DNA from: Brachynemurus nebulosus
Taxonomy: Eukaryota > Arthropoda > Insecta > Neuroptera > Myrmeleontidae
Direction: 5' to 3'
Length of the DNA stretch: 64,000 nucleotides
Assembly (NCBI GenBank): GCA_035578155.1
Contig: JAPWDM010000004.1
Coordinates: 38,450,803 to 38,514,802 of the forward strand
Shown here: positions 11,268-25,605 of the stretch, piece by piece
How the letters are laid out: every line of letters begins with the position of its first letter
Numbering within the stretch: position 1 is the stretch's first letter
The notes under the pieces: generated by a model
What the model was told of the DNA's origin: nothing
Database searches by the model: none
Seen by the model: the letters and a program-made list of their open reading frames with translations, nothing else
Program-made: the position numbers and the translations under genes

Positions 11268-12754
11268 AATGCATATAAATTTTTATTAACAATTTATTAA
11301 CAAATCTGTCTCTTGTATACGTACAGGAATTCTAATCTAACTTTGAACATAGATGGGCGTATAGGCCAAATATAGCGAAAGATAATTAGGATGAGTCTAT
11401 GCGTTTTGTAGGTACCTAAATTCAAATAAATCAGTTAGAATTTAGTACCATCGAACTGAATATTTAATTTTGAGGAATAGTATATCAAAATTAAAACGGA
11501 ACAAAATAAGAACTAGGGTAAAAAATTGATAGACAGAACCATTAAAAGTATTTTAGAAAAATAACATTTTTAAAGAAAAATTAACATACAGCGGGATTCA
11601 CTTGTAACACATTTTGTCGTAACAATTTTTCGATTATAGCGTTGTAAAACGATCACAGCCTGTTGAGTGCCAAGTATGAATTCCTTGAAAATCAGATGTA
11701 CTAAAAGTCTCTTGTTGGTAAAGCAATAAAGTCAGCGATAAGATAAAAAAAAAATTTACTCACCTTTCTTGTCTTTAACTTCATAAATACTTTTTACTAC
11801 TGCGAAGAAAAAAATTTAAGCTCTTTTACAAAAAATTTAGAACAGACTCAAAAATCAATAACCCGTGAGTCACCAATTTATCAATTTGATAATTTTAGGG
11901 TGGTTCACTTGAACATTATCAACACTCTTAAAAGGAACAGCCAGATTTTTAAAAAGAACAGCCTTATTTTCCAGTTTCGTATCATTTGAATTTTTATTTT
12001 TTCTTCAAAATTTGGAAAGTTATTTCTTGACAAAATTTTTAAAAAATTTTTTATTCAGTAAAAAAAAAAACTGTTAAAATGACCACAGATCACAGGCCTG
12101 AAGAATCTCTTTAATATGAAATCACATTTTGGCTAAGTTTGACACACTGAGGCCCCGTCTACCATTTAAACTTTCAGAGATAGCAAAAAAAAAACAGAGT
12201 ATGTTCTTTCGTCATTATTATTTATAGTCTAAATCCACGCTGAAAGTAATTTACCAAATAGGTGTTAATTGTAGAATCCTTACATAAAATTTTTTTTAAG
12301 TTTTATAATATGAACGCGAAGTTAATTTTGGATATTATGTATCTAAATTGGTCAGTATCTTTGTACATGTCGAGCAAAAACATCTATGTTATTTGCAACT
12401 TTTATGTATGTATAGATTTCGTCTAGCATTCTTCATCACCATAATATATCTATTATATAACAAGGGCGACGAAGACAAAACTAACTCTGAAGTCGTCAAC
12501 TGAATAAATGAAGTATGCGAGTTGCAACTGTTAACAAATGAAGTACAATAGTTGAAAAAAAACAGTACGAAAAAATAATGATAACAAAAACACTGTATCT
12601 ATTTCTTTCATTTACGAAAACTTTCTTGTGTAAAACACAATTTGAAAACAAGCTTTTACAGCAAATTGAAAAGTTTGTCTTCATTTTTATTATGAACGGG
12701 CGACAGGCCGCACCCTAATAAATACATATCATGTTAGCCTGTAAAACTAAAATA
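11268..12754. other. AT-rich stretch, no gene seen
   Basis: No recognisable repeat family or coding sequence. Short A-runs occur near 11746 and 12061. Confidence 0.4.
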
Positions 12755-14870
<2,116 letters not shown>

Positions 14871-15344
14871 ATATGTACATTGTACATATTTTGTTTTGTT
14901 TTATATTTAATAATATTTATATCATAACATAATCTTCAATTTCTTGTTTACTTAAAAATTCAATAAAAAAAAAAAAAAAATTCTTCATTACATTAGCTTA
15001 GAAAATCTGTTTAATTTACATTTTTTAACATGGGATAGAACCATGCTAATTATAATGCAATAAATGAGAAACAAAACTCTATACATGTATGTGTGTTATA
15101 TCACATATATGTGAATAGTTTTCACTTGTTCTCACAAAATTCTTTAATAAAAAAGTGAAATATTTTTATACTTTATAAAGAACTGAGATATAAATATAAA
15201 TTACTTATTAGACTAACAAAGAAAGAATAAAAGTGAAAATTTACATTTTCTCGAAAAATACTTAAAATAGAAAGAAAATTATAAGAATATTTTCTTCATA
15301 ATTTTTTTTTTTCCTTTTCAACGATGTAAAAGTCGAACTGCCTT

Positions 15345-15735
<391 letters not shown>

Positions 15736-16294
15736 AAAAAATATGCTTATTTATTATGCATGTGAAGTAAAAAAGTGTGGAAAGTTGATGAGAATTTCAT
15801 CTTGCCTTTTTATTTATTGATAAAAGATAAACTCATAGAAATGGAATAATTTAATATTTATAAAATATTTTTACAAAACGTTAATTCAAACCGTATTTAA
15901 TTTTTCAATGAATATGAGTATTCTTTTGGACTATATGTATTAACTTTAGTCGTGTCCCGCAGTTGGGCTTGTAAAGAATACGCTTACAGTCACGAATTAG
16001 CTTTTTTTTAGTATTTACTTACGGTAGTTTCGAATCCAAATAAAGTATGTTGTGTGCTATTCCCCGAAATAGAATCATCATTATGCTCGTCGTTGAAGAT
16101 ATTGATATGCCATGCGTTACTAAGGTATCCAAAAGCTGGTACGGACTAAGAATAAAATTAGTTTATCCATACACAATTAAATAAAAACTCACTATTTATA
16201 TTTCATATTTGAAATATTCGACTTTTCGCATTTTTGTTTCTAACTTATAAATACAACGAAAGATTTTCAGCTGAATATTAACACTATTTAGGTA
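15736..16294. other. No gene seen
   Basis: AT-rich sequence without a recognisable element. Confidence 0.4.
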
Positions 16295-16667
16295 CCGTCA
16301 GTTGGGACGAATGTAGACGATTTTTTCAGTTTTTTGTTTAGAGTTTATCTAAAAAATTCTAAAAAAATAATTTAAATGCTTTAATATCACGAGCATATAG
16401 GGCAGTAATAAAAATATCAAAATTGGTACTGCAACATTTTTTTTTTTTTTTTTTTTTTTGGTTATATAGTGTCTCGATTCGCCCCATACATAGGGCGAAG
16501 TACTTTATTTGCAATATAAATCACATTCAATCATGCATATGGGTAAAATCGGCCATAAAAAGATAAAAATAATAGCTGAATTTCCAATCTGAAAATTCGC
16601 TAAACTAAACAATTGCATCAGCGAATGACTTTTGATGGGTGGAATACATTTTGTATTTAAATAAATT

Positions 16668-17112
16668 TTATTTCGATTTGCCTTTGAGTCTATCATGCAA
16701 GGTCGATTTGGGAAGATGGAAATATTCAGCAGTTTGTCTGAGCGATTTTCTTTTATTTTTAATATCGGAAAGCAGGGGCGCAACAACTACATATCTACAG
16801 GGGGTCCAATAAAAATTTAAATTATCAAATTTTTTGATAACGCAGTTCACCGATAACAATGGAATATGTTGTAATAAAATGTCGTCTCCGAAAATTTGAT
16901 TTTCAAATAAAAATTATTAGTAAACCACTAAAAACTTTACTTTTTAATATAAATAAAATAAATTGAAAGAAAATTTCCAGGTAATTCTAGGGGGTCCGGA
17001 CCCCTTGGACCTCCCCGGTTGTTGCGCCTCTGTCGAAAAGAGCCCATTTTATGTTATCTAGACTACAGTTTATGTAGTTTATACCCACTTTCCTTTTATA
17101 CTGACGCAACAT
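16668..17112 (-). pseudogene. HTH_psq DNA-binding fragment of pogo-like transposase
   Basis: Starting from ATG at 17112, the minus strand encodes a basic N-terminus (MLRQYKRK). After the nested 260-bp insertion it continues in frame with KRKSLRQTAEYFHLPKST and LHDRLKG, then a TAA at 16668-16670. This matches the psq helix-turn-helix at the start of pogo/Tigger transposases, where it binds the transposon ends. Excluding the insertion and one copy of its 8-bp duplication, the frame is continuous for about 58 codons. So the hAT element went into a frame that was still open. No CENP-B-type domain or DDE domain follows, so the copy is an internal deletion derivative and cannot make transposase. 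Confidence 0.8.
16773..17032. mobile_element. hAT-type MITE, 260 bp, nested
   Basis: Inverted ends CAGGGGCGCAACAAC (left) and CAGAGGCGCAACAAC (right, other strand) match at 14 of 15 bases. Flanking 8-bp duplications are TCGGAAAG and TCGAAAAG, 7 of 8 identical. An 8-bp duplication and CAG(A/G)GGCGC-type ends are hAT hallmarks. There is no ORF of its own. Confidence 0.88.
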
Positions 17113-17525
17113 GGTGTATGAATTCGCCTCACCTATAGACAATTTTTTGTTAATCAATTTATAAAAAAAAGATGAAGCACAATACAGCTTTCATTTTTGG
17201 TACATATATTGTCAAAAAAAAGGCCAAACATTTTGTTGCTAGTCTCTACTTTATATATATAACTGTTTTTTTTTGTACAGCAGTTTCTTTACAAGATTTC
17301 AAAACGCGCGTTATTTTTAAAAATTATAAACAATGCGCCTGTAAAATAACAAAATACAAAGATGTCACGTTCACCGCTTTTCTTTGATGGCTAACTCATA
17401 ACTGACAAAATTCAGTAGCATAAATTGATCTATGACCTTGTACGGTCATAACACTGACGAAGAAATTTCGAAAGGGAGCTCTGTCTAGATTCGCCCCTAC
17501 TGTCTCGGTTCGCCCCAACTGATGG

Positions 17526-19286
17526 TACTTTAAATCATTTTATACATCTTCCATATATTTCAAACGTTCACTAAAGATATAAATAATGGCATCCTATACC
17601 TAATTTATTTCAATAAAGGATGCATATAATTGCACTTTAGGGCGGTAGACGTTGCATTGTCAATTAAATCAAAGCAGACACCTCTTGCGGTTTTGCAAAT
17701 AACGTCTAAATAACATTTTTTTCAGAGAATTACATTGTTAAACCGATATTTTTCAAAAGAAACTTTTTAAATTTAAATCTTCGAATCAAAAGTTATTAAA
17801 AAAAGTAAATTTATTCAAAATTCATGAAATATCTGACCTTTTGTTAAATTCGATTATATATGGAAATGTAAAAAAGAAAACACGTGTAAATAGTAATGAA
17901 ATCTTGAAAGTACTATTAATTTAATAATGAATTTTGTTTTCTTTTCTCAAATAATGTAAAATTAAGTTATGTAACATTAAACAATTTCCGTTATAACACT
18001 GTATAAGAATAAATTTATTCAGAATTTAATAGGGATATTTCGAATTAACATATGTATTTTCGTAATTAATTATTGTAAATTACATCTAATTAATACTGTG
18101 ATATCATTATAGTCAAGATCAAGATTATAAGTTACTATGTTGCGAGAGTTTGGTTTTTCATAAGTATTTCGTAGACTCTTCTATATTTTCGATAGCTTTA
18201 AGATATCGATTTATGTCTATTAAGTTTTCAATAATTCAGTTCATTTTTCATTCAATAATTGAAATTGTTTTTTTCACTAATATATTTAAGCTAGCTAATA
18301 CTCTAATAAATTCCATTTTAGTTACCTAATTCAAATATATTACTTATTATTTTTTTGCAAAAAATTCCATCTTAAGACTTTCTTTTACATTCTACTCATT
18401 TAATATTCAAAATAGATAATAAGAGAAAAAGAAAAACTCTGTCAAAAATCAAAAATTAGAACACTAAAAAGAAAAAAAATCGTAAATTTGGATTTTACAT
18501 TTCGAAAACAAAACACGAATAGAAAAAATAACAAATTTCTATACAATGCTTAACACTCAATTCAAAACAACGAAAATTTCTTGGCAAAAAAAATCAGTAA
18601 TCTTTTCGAAATTTACTTGTGTGTCTGTATGTACTTCATTTTGTTTGCCTTTCTATTTATTTCGTCCTTTTTTGCCTTCAATTCGTATGTGAAAAAATTT
18701 TCGTTGCCATACTCATTTCTCTCCACCTTCGAATACGCTGACTATTATTAAGTGAAACAAGCAGATGTGCCAACACAAATAAAATTCTTGAGTAGTTGGA
18801 GGGAGGAAGTGATTTTTTTTATTTGATCAGCATCAAGAAAAACATAGTAAATAAAATTTTTTGTGATTGTTGGGAAAAACTATAAAAATATTTGTATTTA
18901 TTTTAAAGAAAAAATTCATAATTGATAATTTTTGTTGTTTTATGGTTTTTTTACAAGTCATCTTCCTAAATAATTATTTGATTTGGTACTTATTGAAATA
19001 ACAATATTTACAAAAAAAATCTTTAAAAATGTTACTTACAATTAGTATAATGCGCACTCCTAGTTAAAATACATATCCATAAATAGGTATTAAAAATAGC
19101 TAAAATTTTGAAAATTTTTGCTGTTCTTGAGGAGGCTGTCTTTTAGTTAAAATAATCCTGCAATGATTTTTACTTTACAGAATAATATTTTTGAAAAGAT
19201 AATTGCCGAACAAATTGAATTTTTTTCCATTTTTAGGATGATAAGCAAGAAATTTGTTCGGATAAATTTTATATCATTTGTTTTTA
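17526..19286. other. AT-rich stretch, no gene seen
   Basis: 1.76 kb with no convincing ORF or repeat. Confidence 0.45.
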
Positions 19287-20301
19287 CGGTAGAGCGGGGC
19301 TACTTGAGCATAGGTGTAAGTTGAGCAATCGAAATATCTGAGAAACTATACATCGCACGCTAGCACATTAAATGGCGAATAGAAGCGGGCAGGAGAGGGG
19401 AACTCATTACGCGACTGCCAGTTGCAACCTGTCGATCGAGTGACCTATGCGCACGCTTTATTTATTTTGTGTATAAAAAGTAAAAAAACTTGTTTGTGAA
19501 TATTTCTTCTATACGAGGCAATTATTATCAATGTTAAATGAAGTAAGTGTTAAACTTTTATAAATTTAGTATATTTTTGATATCTAGAAAGGGTTTGGTT
19601 CTAATTCAGACAGTTTTTTCATAACCTCACTTTTGTATCAAATTGCTTGAGTGGGGTAAGTTAAGCAATAGAACTTTCGTTTGCATTAATTGTAACAGTG
19701 AAAATGATGATGAAGTTCTTAATACCTACTTAATGTTTCTCTTTTAATTTAAATTCTTTTTGATTAATTACTTAAATGTTAAAGTCTGATATTAAGGTAT
19801 ATGTAAAAGTCTAATATTTAAACTACAATCTTAAACTTAATATTCCAAATATTAAGTTTAAGATTGTAGTTTAAATATTGAGTTGAAGTTGATTTTTTGT
19901 TAATTTTGTTTTCTGTATTTAATATCCAAAGAAAATTACTTTTTGTTTCACTATTATGTTACTAAAGCATTATAAATAAAAGATTGACTGTCAAATAATC
20001 ATTTTGTTTTATGTCTGATAAACATCTAAGGCATGCTTTGCTATATTTTCTAATTGCTCAATTTACCCCGTACCCCTTGCTCAACTTACCACGCCTATGG
20101 AGTACGTTGAGCATGTCGGACTTCCTTCACTTAAACAGCTGTATCTCTTAAATGTGAATTGTTAGAAAAATGTTACTATGGGGACTTTAGAAAAGGAATA
20201 AATTACCTACACATCAGTATGCATTACAGTAAATTTGGACTTGCGGTTGAGGAGCTATGACCGATTAAGTGAAAAATTGCTCAACTAGCCCCGCCCTACC
20301 C
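19287..20301. mobile_element. TA-flanked TIR element with TTGAGCA motifs, 1.0 kb
   Basis: TA at 19285-19286 and 20302-20303. The left end CGGTAGAGCGGGGCTACT and the right end on the other strand GGGTAGGGCGGGGCTAGT are inverted copies. Repeats of (A/G)GTTGAGCAA-like words occur within the left end, near 19640-19670 and 20050-20120. TA duplication and end structure suggest the Tc1/mariner-pogo group. No transposase remnant was recognised. Confidence 0.8.
19813..19879. repeat. Perfect 32-bp hairpin
   Basis: Arms 19813-19844 and 19848-19879 are exact reverse complements with a 3-nt CCA loop. The left arm begins AATATTTAAACTACAATC. It lies inside the 19287-20301 element. Confidence 0.92.
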
Positions 20302-20568
20302 TACTTTTATATTTATTTATTTATTTTTTTATTTTATCATCATTACTAGGATATTTTTAAATTTAACTCTTATTATCTTCGAAAGTAATGAGCTACAACA
20401 ATTAGACGTGGTTCTTAAGAAATTTTTTTTTTAACATCCTCGTTTATCAGTTCTAAATAGAACTATAAATCGAGCGATGATAGAACATAACGGTAATTAC
20501 CCACTGATAATCACTCAAAATAAATTATTTATACTAAATATAATATTGTATATACTATTCATTAAAAG

Positions 20569-23219
20569 CTAAATAAATCGATATCTTAATTCTAAAATGT
20601 TCTGTCTATTGAGTCTATACAAACAGTCACTATTGTCAAGTAAGTTAAGGGCACACACATTTAGGGTGATATTCTAGGCGATGAATGTATTTATTGTACT
20701 ATTTCTTCACGCACTGTGGGCACTTGAAGACTGCGATGTATGTCATCGTTACGCACGTACCACGGGAAAGCACTAACGGCTCGTAGCACTTTTGATTGAA
20801 AACGTTGCAATATCTCAATATTGCTAACACTAGCAGTACCCCAAAGTTGAATACCATAAGTATATACTGGTTTGATAACACTTTTATTTACGACCTAGAA
20901 GCCAATAGTACTTAGAAAACTTCACATTTAGTTGCTTGCGTTTAGTCCAAATATACTTATGCCATGTTAGTTTTCTATCTAGATGCATACCTAGGTATTT
21001 AGCTTCAGTAGCTAATGGTAACACCACATCATTCAAACTTTTCTCAGGTTCCTTTTCTCATAGCAAATATAACTTGCACTGATTTCGTTTCATTTACTCG
21101 AATACGCCATTTATGTAACTATTGCTCTATTCGACGCAAGCTAGATTGTAACTTTTGTGATGCAACATTTGGATCTTCATCAGTAGCTAGTATAGCAGTG
21201 CCATCAGCAAATCTTGCAGTAGTATTTTTTTCATCAACTGGCAGTTCCGCAGTATATATAAGATAAAAAACAGGTCCTAGAACACTACCTTGTGGTACAC
21301 CGGAACAAACTGGAAACATTTCTGATATTTCATTCTGAAACTTTACATGGAAGTAACGATCTGACAAATAAGATTTCAGTATTAAGTAAAATGATTCAGG
21401 AATATTTTTCCTTAATTTATACAATAAATCAGTATGCCATACTTTGTCAAATGCCTGACTCACGTCGAGAAAAGCTGCTGTACAATATTTGTTTTCTTGA
21501 AAAAAAACAGTTGATCGTATTGACTACACGATGAACTTGTTCGACGGTTGAATGTTTTGCGCGAAAACCAAACTGATGATCTGGAATAATTTTAAGATCA
21601 TCGAGGACTCGATGCAGTCTTCTGAGAAATAACTGTTTGAACATTTTGGATAAAACGGGGAGTAAACTGATTGGTCTGTACGACGTCACTTCATTTACTG
21701 GCTTCACCGGTTTTTGTATTAAGATGATTTGAGCTAATTTCTAAACAGCAGGGAAATATTTTAGCCTTAAAATGGCATTAAAAATTAAATTTATTATCAA
21801 AATACCTTTAATAGGCAATTCTCTTAGAATCCTAACTGTGACAAGATCATAGCCAGGAGCTTTCTTTATATTTAGTTCATTCCAGATCAATCTTTTAATT
21901 TCCTTTGGCGAAAAAGCTTCTTCTGGGACAGTTCGCTCTGAAGATGCTTCTAAAAGTTGAGTTTCTTCGATATTTAAGTTTTCTCCGTGATTGGGTTGAA
22001 AAACTTCAAATAATGTTTCAGCAAAACGTTCTACCTTTTCTCGTGCACTTTTTGCCCAGTTTCCATTATTTCCACGAAGTGGTGATATTGGCTGTTGTAG
22101 CTGTTTAATGTGCTTAGTAGCTTTCCAGAGGGAGTGTCAGACGCTTCAGTTGGACAAAGATTTTCGAGATAATCTTCAATAGCATCCTGTTTTAATTTGT
22201 TCAGTAATCGCTTTAAATTTTGGGATATTCTGTTAAAACGATTTTTGTCTCCTGGAAACCTGGTTTGTTGCTAAATTCTCCTTAACCTCCGTTTTTTTAA
22301 AATCAAGTCCTTAACTGTAACTGGTGAGGTAATTTTGGTACCTGAATTATTACCAATGTCTGGAGTGGATTCACAAGCAGCAGATTGAATGATTCTAGTA
22401 AAATATACCACAGCTTGATCTAACTCTAATTTTGATTTTAAGGATGTTCTTAAGGTAATTTTGTAATCAATATAGTTTCGAAAGTAATCCCAATCTGTAT
22501 GTTTATTGAACAGGACAGGTATTTTCTCTTTATGGATTACTTTAGTGCTAACTCTAAGCAAAACAGGTGAATGATCCGATGATAAGTCATAACATGACTT
22601 TAACTCCATGTATCTACTAGACATATTTTTCGTAACAAATAGGTCCAGCAAATCTGGAATTTTATTTAGATCAGACGGCCAATAAGTTGGTTCATCCGTA
22701 GGTAGATGATTCAGATTGTTTTCATGGATAACTTTTAAAAGATTTCTACCTTTAGGGTTGATAAGCCTAGAACCCCAATGCGTGTGCTTAGCATTGTAGT
22801 CACCGCCTGAAATAAATCGATTTCCAAGAATGTTGAAAAAATTTTGAAGCGAATCCTAGTTGATTGCATACCTTGGAGGACAATACACAGCGGAAAAAGT
22901 TATTAGTCCAATCCAATCTTTTACTACTACCACTACCACTACACTTGAATATATTCTTTATTATATTTTTGTAGCTCGTGATGTTCTAAGCTGTTCTTAA
23001 TTATAATTGCTGTACCACCGTGGCCTCTACCACTAGAATGTTTCGTATCATAAACAGTATAGTTTCTTAATTTAAGATAACTTCCCTGAGTGAATCTCGT
23101 TTCAGATATTAGGGCTATATCTATATTATGATCTTGAAGAGATGTTTTAAGTTCCAGACGACGCGACGGTTTAATAAACCATCTGCATTCCATAAAACTA
23201 TATTTATGGATAGAGCCAT
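20569..23219 (-). pseudogene. LINE ORF2 (APE endonuclease + reverse transcriptase)
   Basis: ORF2 starts at an ATG at 23219, one base after the ORF1 stop. The endonuclease opens with LWNADGLLNRR, has the active-site-type GGDYNAKHTHWGS near 22800 and SSDHSPVL near 22575. The reverse transcriptase shows SYRPISLLPVLSKMFK, AFDKVWH, SGVPQGSVLGP and, where FADD is expected, FADGTAILA. So one of the two catalytic Asp residues is Gly, by a single base change. The C-terminal segment has YGIQLWGTAS and RFQSKVLRA and ends at a TAG at 20569-20571. Several frameshifts (about 23150, 22850, 21470) and stops (such as near 20657) interrupt it. The enzyme would be inactive. Confidence 0.88.
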
Positions 23220-23220
23220 T

Positions 23221-24402
23221 TTATTTCATCTTAGCAACCAGCGCTGTTAATAGATTAACCATCACGCTATTTTGTTTCATAAGATCTCGAAACATTTCTT
23301 TCAGCTTCGAAAATGACTGCTTTATAAAAGCGATTAAATCTTGATTTGTATTATGTTCAGTGGCGGCTTCAATAATGTTAGTGGAGGGCAAATCTCCAAC
23401 TGCTTGTGCATAGGTGAAGTTTTCTCTCACGTAGTTCGGAGATGGAACTCGTGAGATCAAGTTGGATTTAATAGGCTGCTTTCTTCTCAATGGAGGGTAA
23501 CACTTTTCTAAAAGTTTTTTGTAAACGATACAACCTTTATAATTAGCTGGATGATTTTCACCACAATTAACACAAACAGCAGGGATATCTCTGCTTTTTT
23601 TCTCGCATGCACTTGTCTGATGATTTCTAGTACACTTTACACATCTATAAATACGTCCACAGTTGTTTTGGGTGTGACCAAATCTCTGGCATCTTTTACA
23701 TTGCGAAATTTCCCTTTTTTATTAGGTGGTTCAAATTTTACAATTTTATTTCCCGTTTTTGTGACGTGGTAAATTGATTTGTTATTTTCATTATTCTTCA
23801 GATCAATAAAGAACAAAGGTAATGGTTCTTTGGTTTTAGAATGTTTGGATACGTTTTCTACAACATATCCAAGTTCGGCAGGATCAGCGGCTATTTCCTC
23901 TTGTGTGGTGGAGTGATGAACATTCCTCAAAACAACTCGAAAAGGTAGTTCTTGTCTTAAGCGATGAGTGTAATAATTTACATTACGTGATTTAAAATAT
24001 GTGATCAACGCGCGATATGTAGCTACTGGTATAATTTAAATATACAGCTACTGGTATAATTTTTATTTGTTTATTCATAACTTTAAACAAGCATTTATTA
24101 GTGAAGCCATTCAAATTTAGTTCCTGCTCAAATGATTTAAAATTAATAACATTTGTTACGAAAATAGCTTGCAATGGTTCTTTTTCATCTTTAGGCAAGC
24201 TTTCGGCTGGTATATCTGGGTCTTGAGAAACACTTTGAAGAATTTCAAAGCGATTGTTGGTAGTGACCTCCGTCTCCGAAATTTCCTTCTGCTTAACTCT
24301 TCTCTGTTCAGCATCTGGACTTCTCTTTTTTCTACGGGATACTACAACAAAGTCATCTCCTTGCCAGTTGAGTTCTTGACTGGCTGTTGTATTATTTTCC
24401 AT
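23221..24402 (-). pseudogene. LINE ORF1 (gag-like, PRE_C2HC and CCHC knuckles)
   Basis: The RNA-binding nucleocapsid-like protein of the Jockey-type LINE. Three frame segments must be joined. 24402-23992 is a charged N-terminus (from MENNTTASQE) with an RRM-like stretch. 24008-23637 is a PRE_C2HC domain (FRVVLRNVHHST, then EEIAADPAELGYVVENVS). The last segment, read in another frame, is three CCHC-type knuckles, CKRCQRFGHTQNNC, CVKCTRNHQTSAC and CVNCGENHPANYKGC, at about 23707-23530. A Pro/Ser-rich tail stops at 23221. At least two frameshifts break it, near 24000 and 23720. No host function is implied. Confidence 0.85.
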
Positions 24403-25195
24403 GATCGATTTGTTATTCGATTGGTCGTTATCTGGAATGGAGACCCTAAGAAAAATTTAACTGTCCTTTTTAAAAACGTAAAAATAAGATTATGTAAAAC
24501 TGTTTAAATTTTGTAGGATTGATTTTAAAAAGTGTGTAAACAATTTCCTCCTTTTTAAAAACACCATACAAATGACTCAGAATTCATAGGATTCATTAAA
24601 TTGATCACGTTTAAGTTTAAAGAATTCTTAAAACATGTGTCCACTGATCTCTCAATTTACGTCAGTATCTATTCTAAGTGGATCTACGCGTACATCGCGT
24701 GAATCGCGTAAAAACATTTTCCGTCCTTTTTCTAACTGTTCGGACAATGAATTCATTTATTTTAATACCATAGCAATCGCTGTAGCAATCTTTTCCTTCT
24801 TCAAGTAAGTTTGAAATTTTCATTTTGATGTCTAAATACATCGACTTTCACTTCTTTCGTGTGATTGAAAGTTTGTTAGACATTACTGGGTTAAAATTAA
24901 GAAATATAAATTATAAATCTGAACAGTACAGCAACAACGTCCAAAGCTATACTGTTCGCCTCCGTACTATGGCTTAGCGGCCAAAGACAACGCTTTGTGC
25001 GAGTCTAAGACAACAAAGTTTCACAATCTGACTGTACAAAATTGGCAATTTTAAAACTTATAGGAAAATATACGAATGGACATATACGACCTTGTAAAAA
25101 TCTCTTAAATCAATTCGGCGTTAATTGAGGTGAATTTGCCGCGTAAAACAAATACTCGCGTAAAAAAAGTACGCGTAAATTGAGGTGTGGGTGTA
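24403..25195. other. LINE 5' flank and unclassified repeats
   Basis: Probably includes the LINE 5' UTR. Further right, short repeated words such as CGCGTAAATTGAGGTG and CGCGTAAAACAAATACTC occur at 25110-25185, with a distant inverted match TCTCAATTTACG at 24651. This may be the ends of another DNA element, but I cannot define it. Confidence 0.35.
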
Positions 25196-25442
25196 ATTTG
25201 CCAAAATTGCTTATTTTTTTTTCGCAATCGTTATAGAGAAATAAATGTTATAAGATATAAAAAAAAATTATTAAAACTTTTTTTTTCCTTATTGGAAATA
25301 ATTGCATCACATTACATCACACATCACACGATCCAAGATTATCTGTTGCGACTACAGACTTCTAGATTTCAAGACAACACTTGCTAGATTTCAAAAATAA
25401 AACCTGTTTCACTTTCCATGCTTGTCTACCGATTGACAATAG

Positions 25443-25605
25443 TAATGGCAAACGGCTAGTAACCACTTCGGAAACTCCTACAAATCCGCAGACAAGCAAC
25501 ACACATAATGTACAGCACGTGTCGCAGAGAAGCCATCACAATGGTCAGTACAACAGCTGGCCTAAGCTCAGCAACAAAACAAACGTTATGTTATGCAGGC
25601 TTTAA
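25443..25605 (+). CDS. Candidate exon or ORF, unknown gene
   Basis: A patch of balanced base composition in very AT-rich DNA. It follows a pyrimidine-rich tract with an acceptor-like ACAATAG, and encodes a Ser/Thr/Asn/Gln/His-rich segment (KRLVTTSETPTNPQTSNT, then HNVQHVSQRSHHNGQY). The frame closes at a stop at 25603-25605. An alternative weak donor GTCAGT lies at 25544. The low-complexity polar composition is common in insect proteins, but no domain is visible and no neighbouring exon is recognised. Confidence 0.25.

Larger units (their letters stand above)
16295..17525 (-). mobile_element. Non-autonomous pogo-like element, 1.23 kb
   Basis: TA target duplications at 16293-16294 and 17526-17527. 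Ends are inverted: CCGTCAGTTGGGACGAA on the left, and on the other strand from the right CCATCAGTTGGGGCGAA. The right end carries two tandem copies of a GGGGCGAA...GACAG motif. A minus-strand HTH_psq reading frame inside (16668-17112) fits the pogo/Tigger branch of Tc1/mariner, which also duplicates TA. A hAT MITE is nested at 16773-17032. A second copy begins at 63859. Confidence 0.85.
20423..24402 (-). mobile_element. Jockey-clade non-LTR retrotransposon (LINE), degraded
   Basis: A minus-strand element with ORF1 (gag-like, 24402-23221), a 1-nt gap, and ORF2 (endonuclease plus reverse transcriptase, 23219-20569). It then has a ~140-bp 3' UTR and a poly-A tail seen as T-run 20423-20432 on the plus strand. 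The order ORF1-ORF2 with PRE_C2HC and three CCHC knuckles is typical of Jockey-type elements. Frameshifts and a catalytic mutation show it is dead. The 5' end is not defined and may extend to about 24.6 kb. Confidence 0.92.

Noticed and set aside
12496..12684. 62-codon minus-strand ORF
   Set aside because: Hydrophobic AT-rich frame with no signal of selection or homology.
21015..24507. Plus-strand ORFs across the LINE
   Set aside because: Antisense shadows of the minus-strand ORF1 and ORF2.
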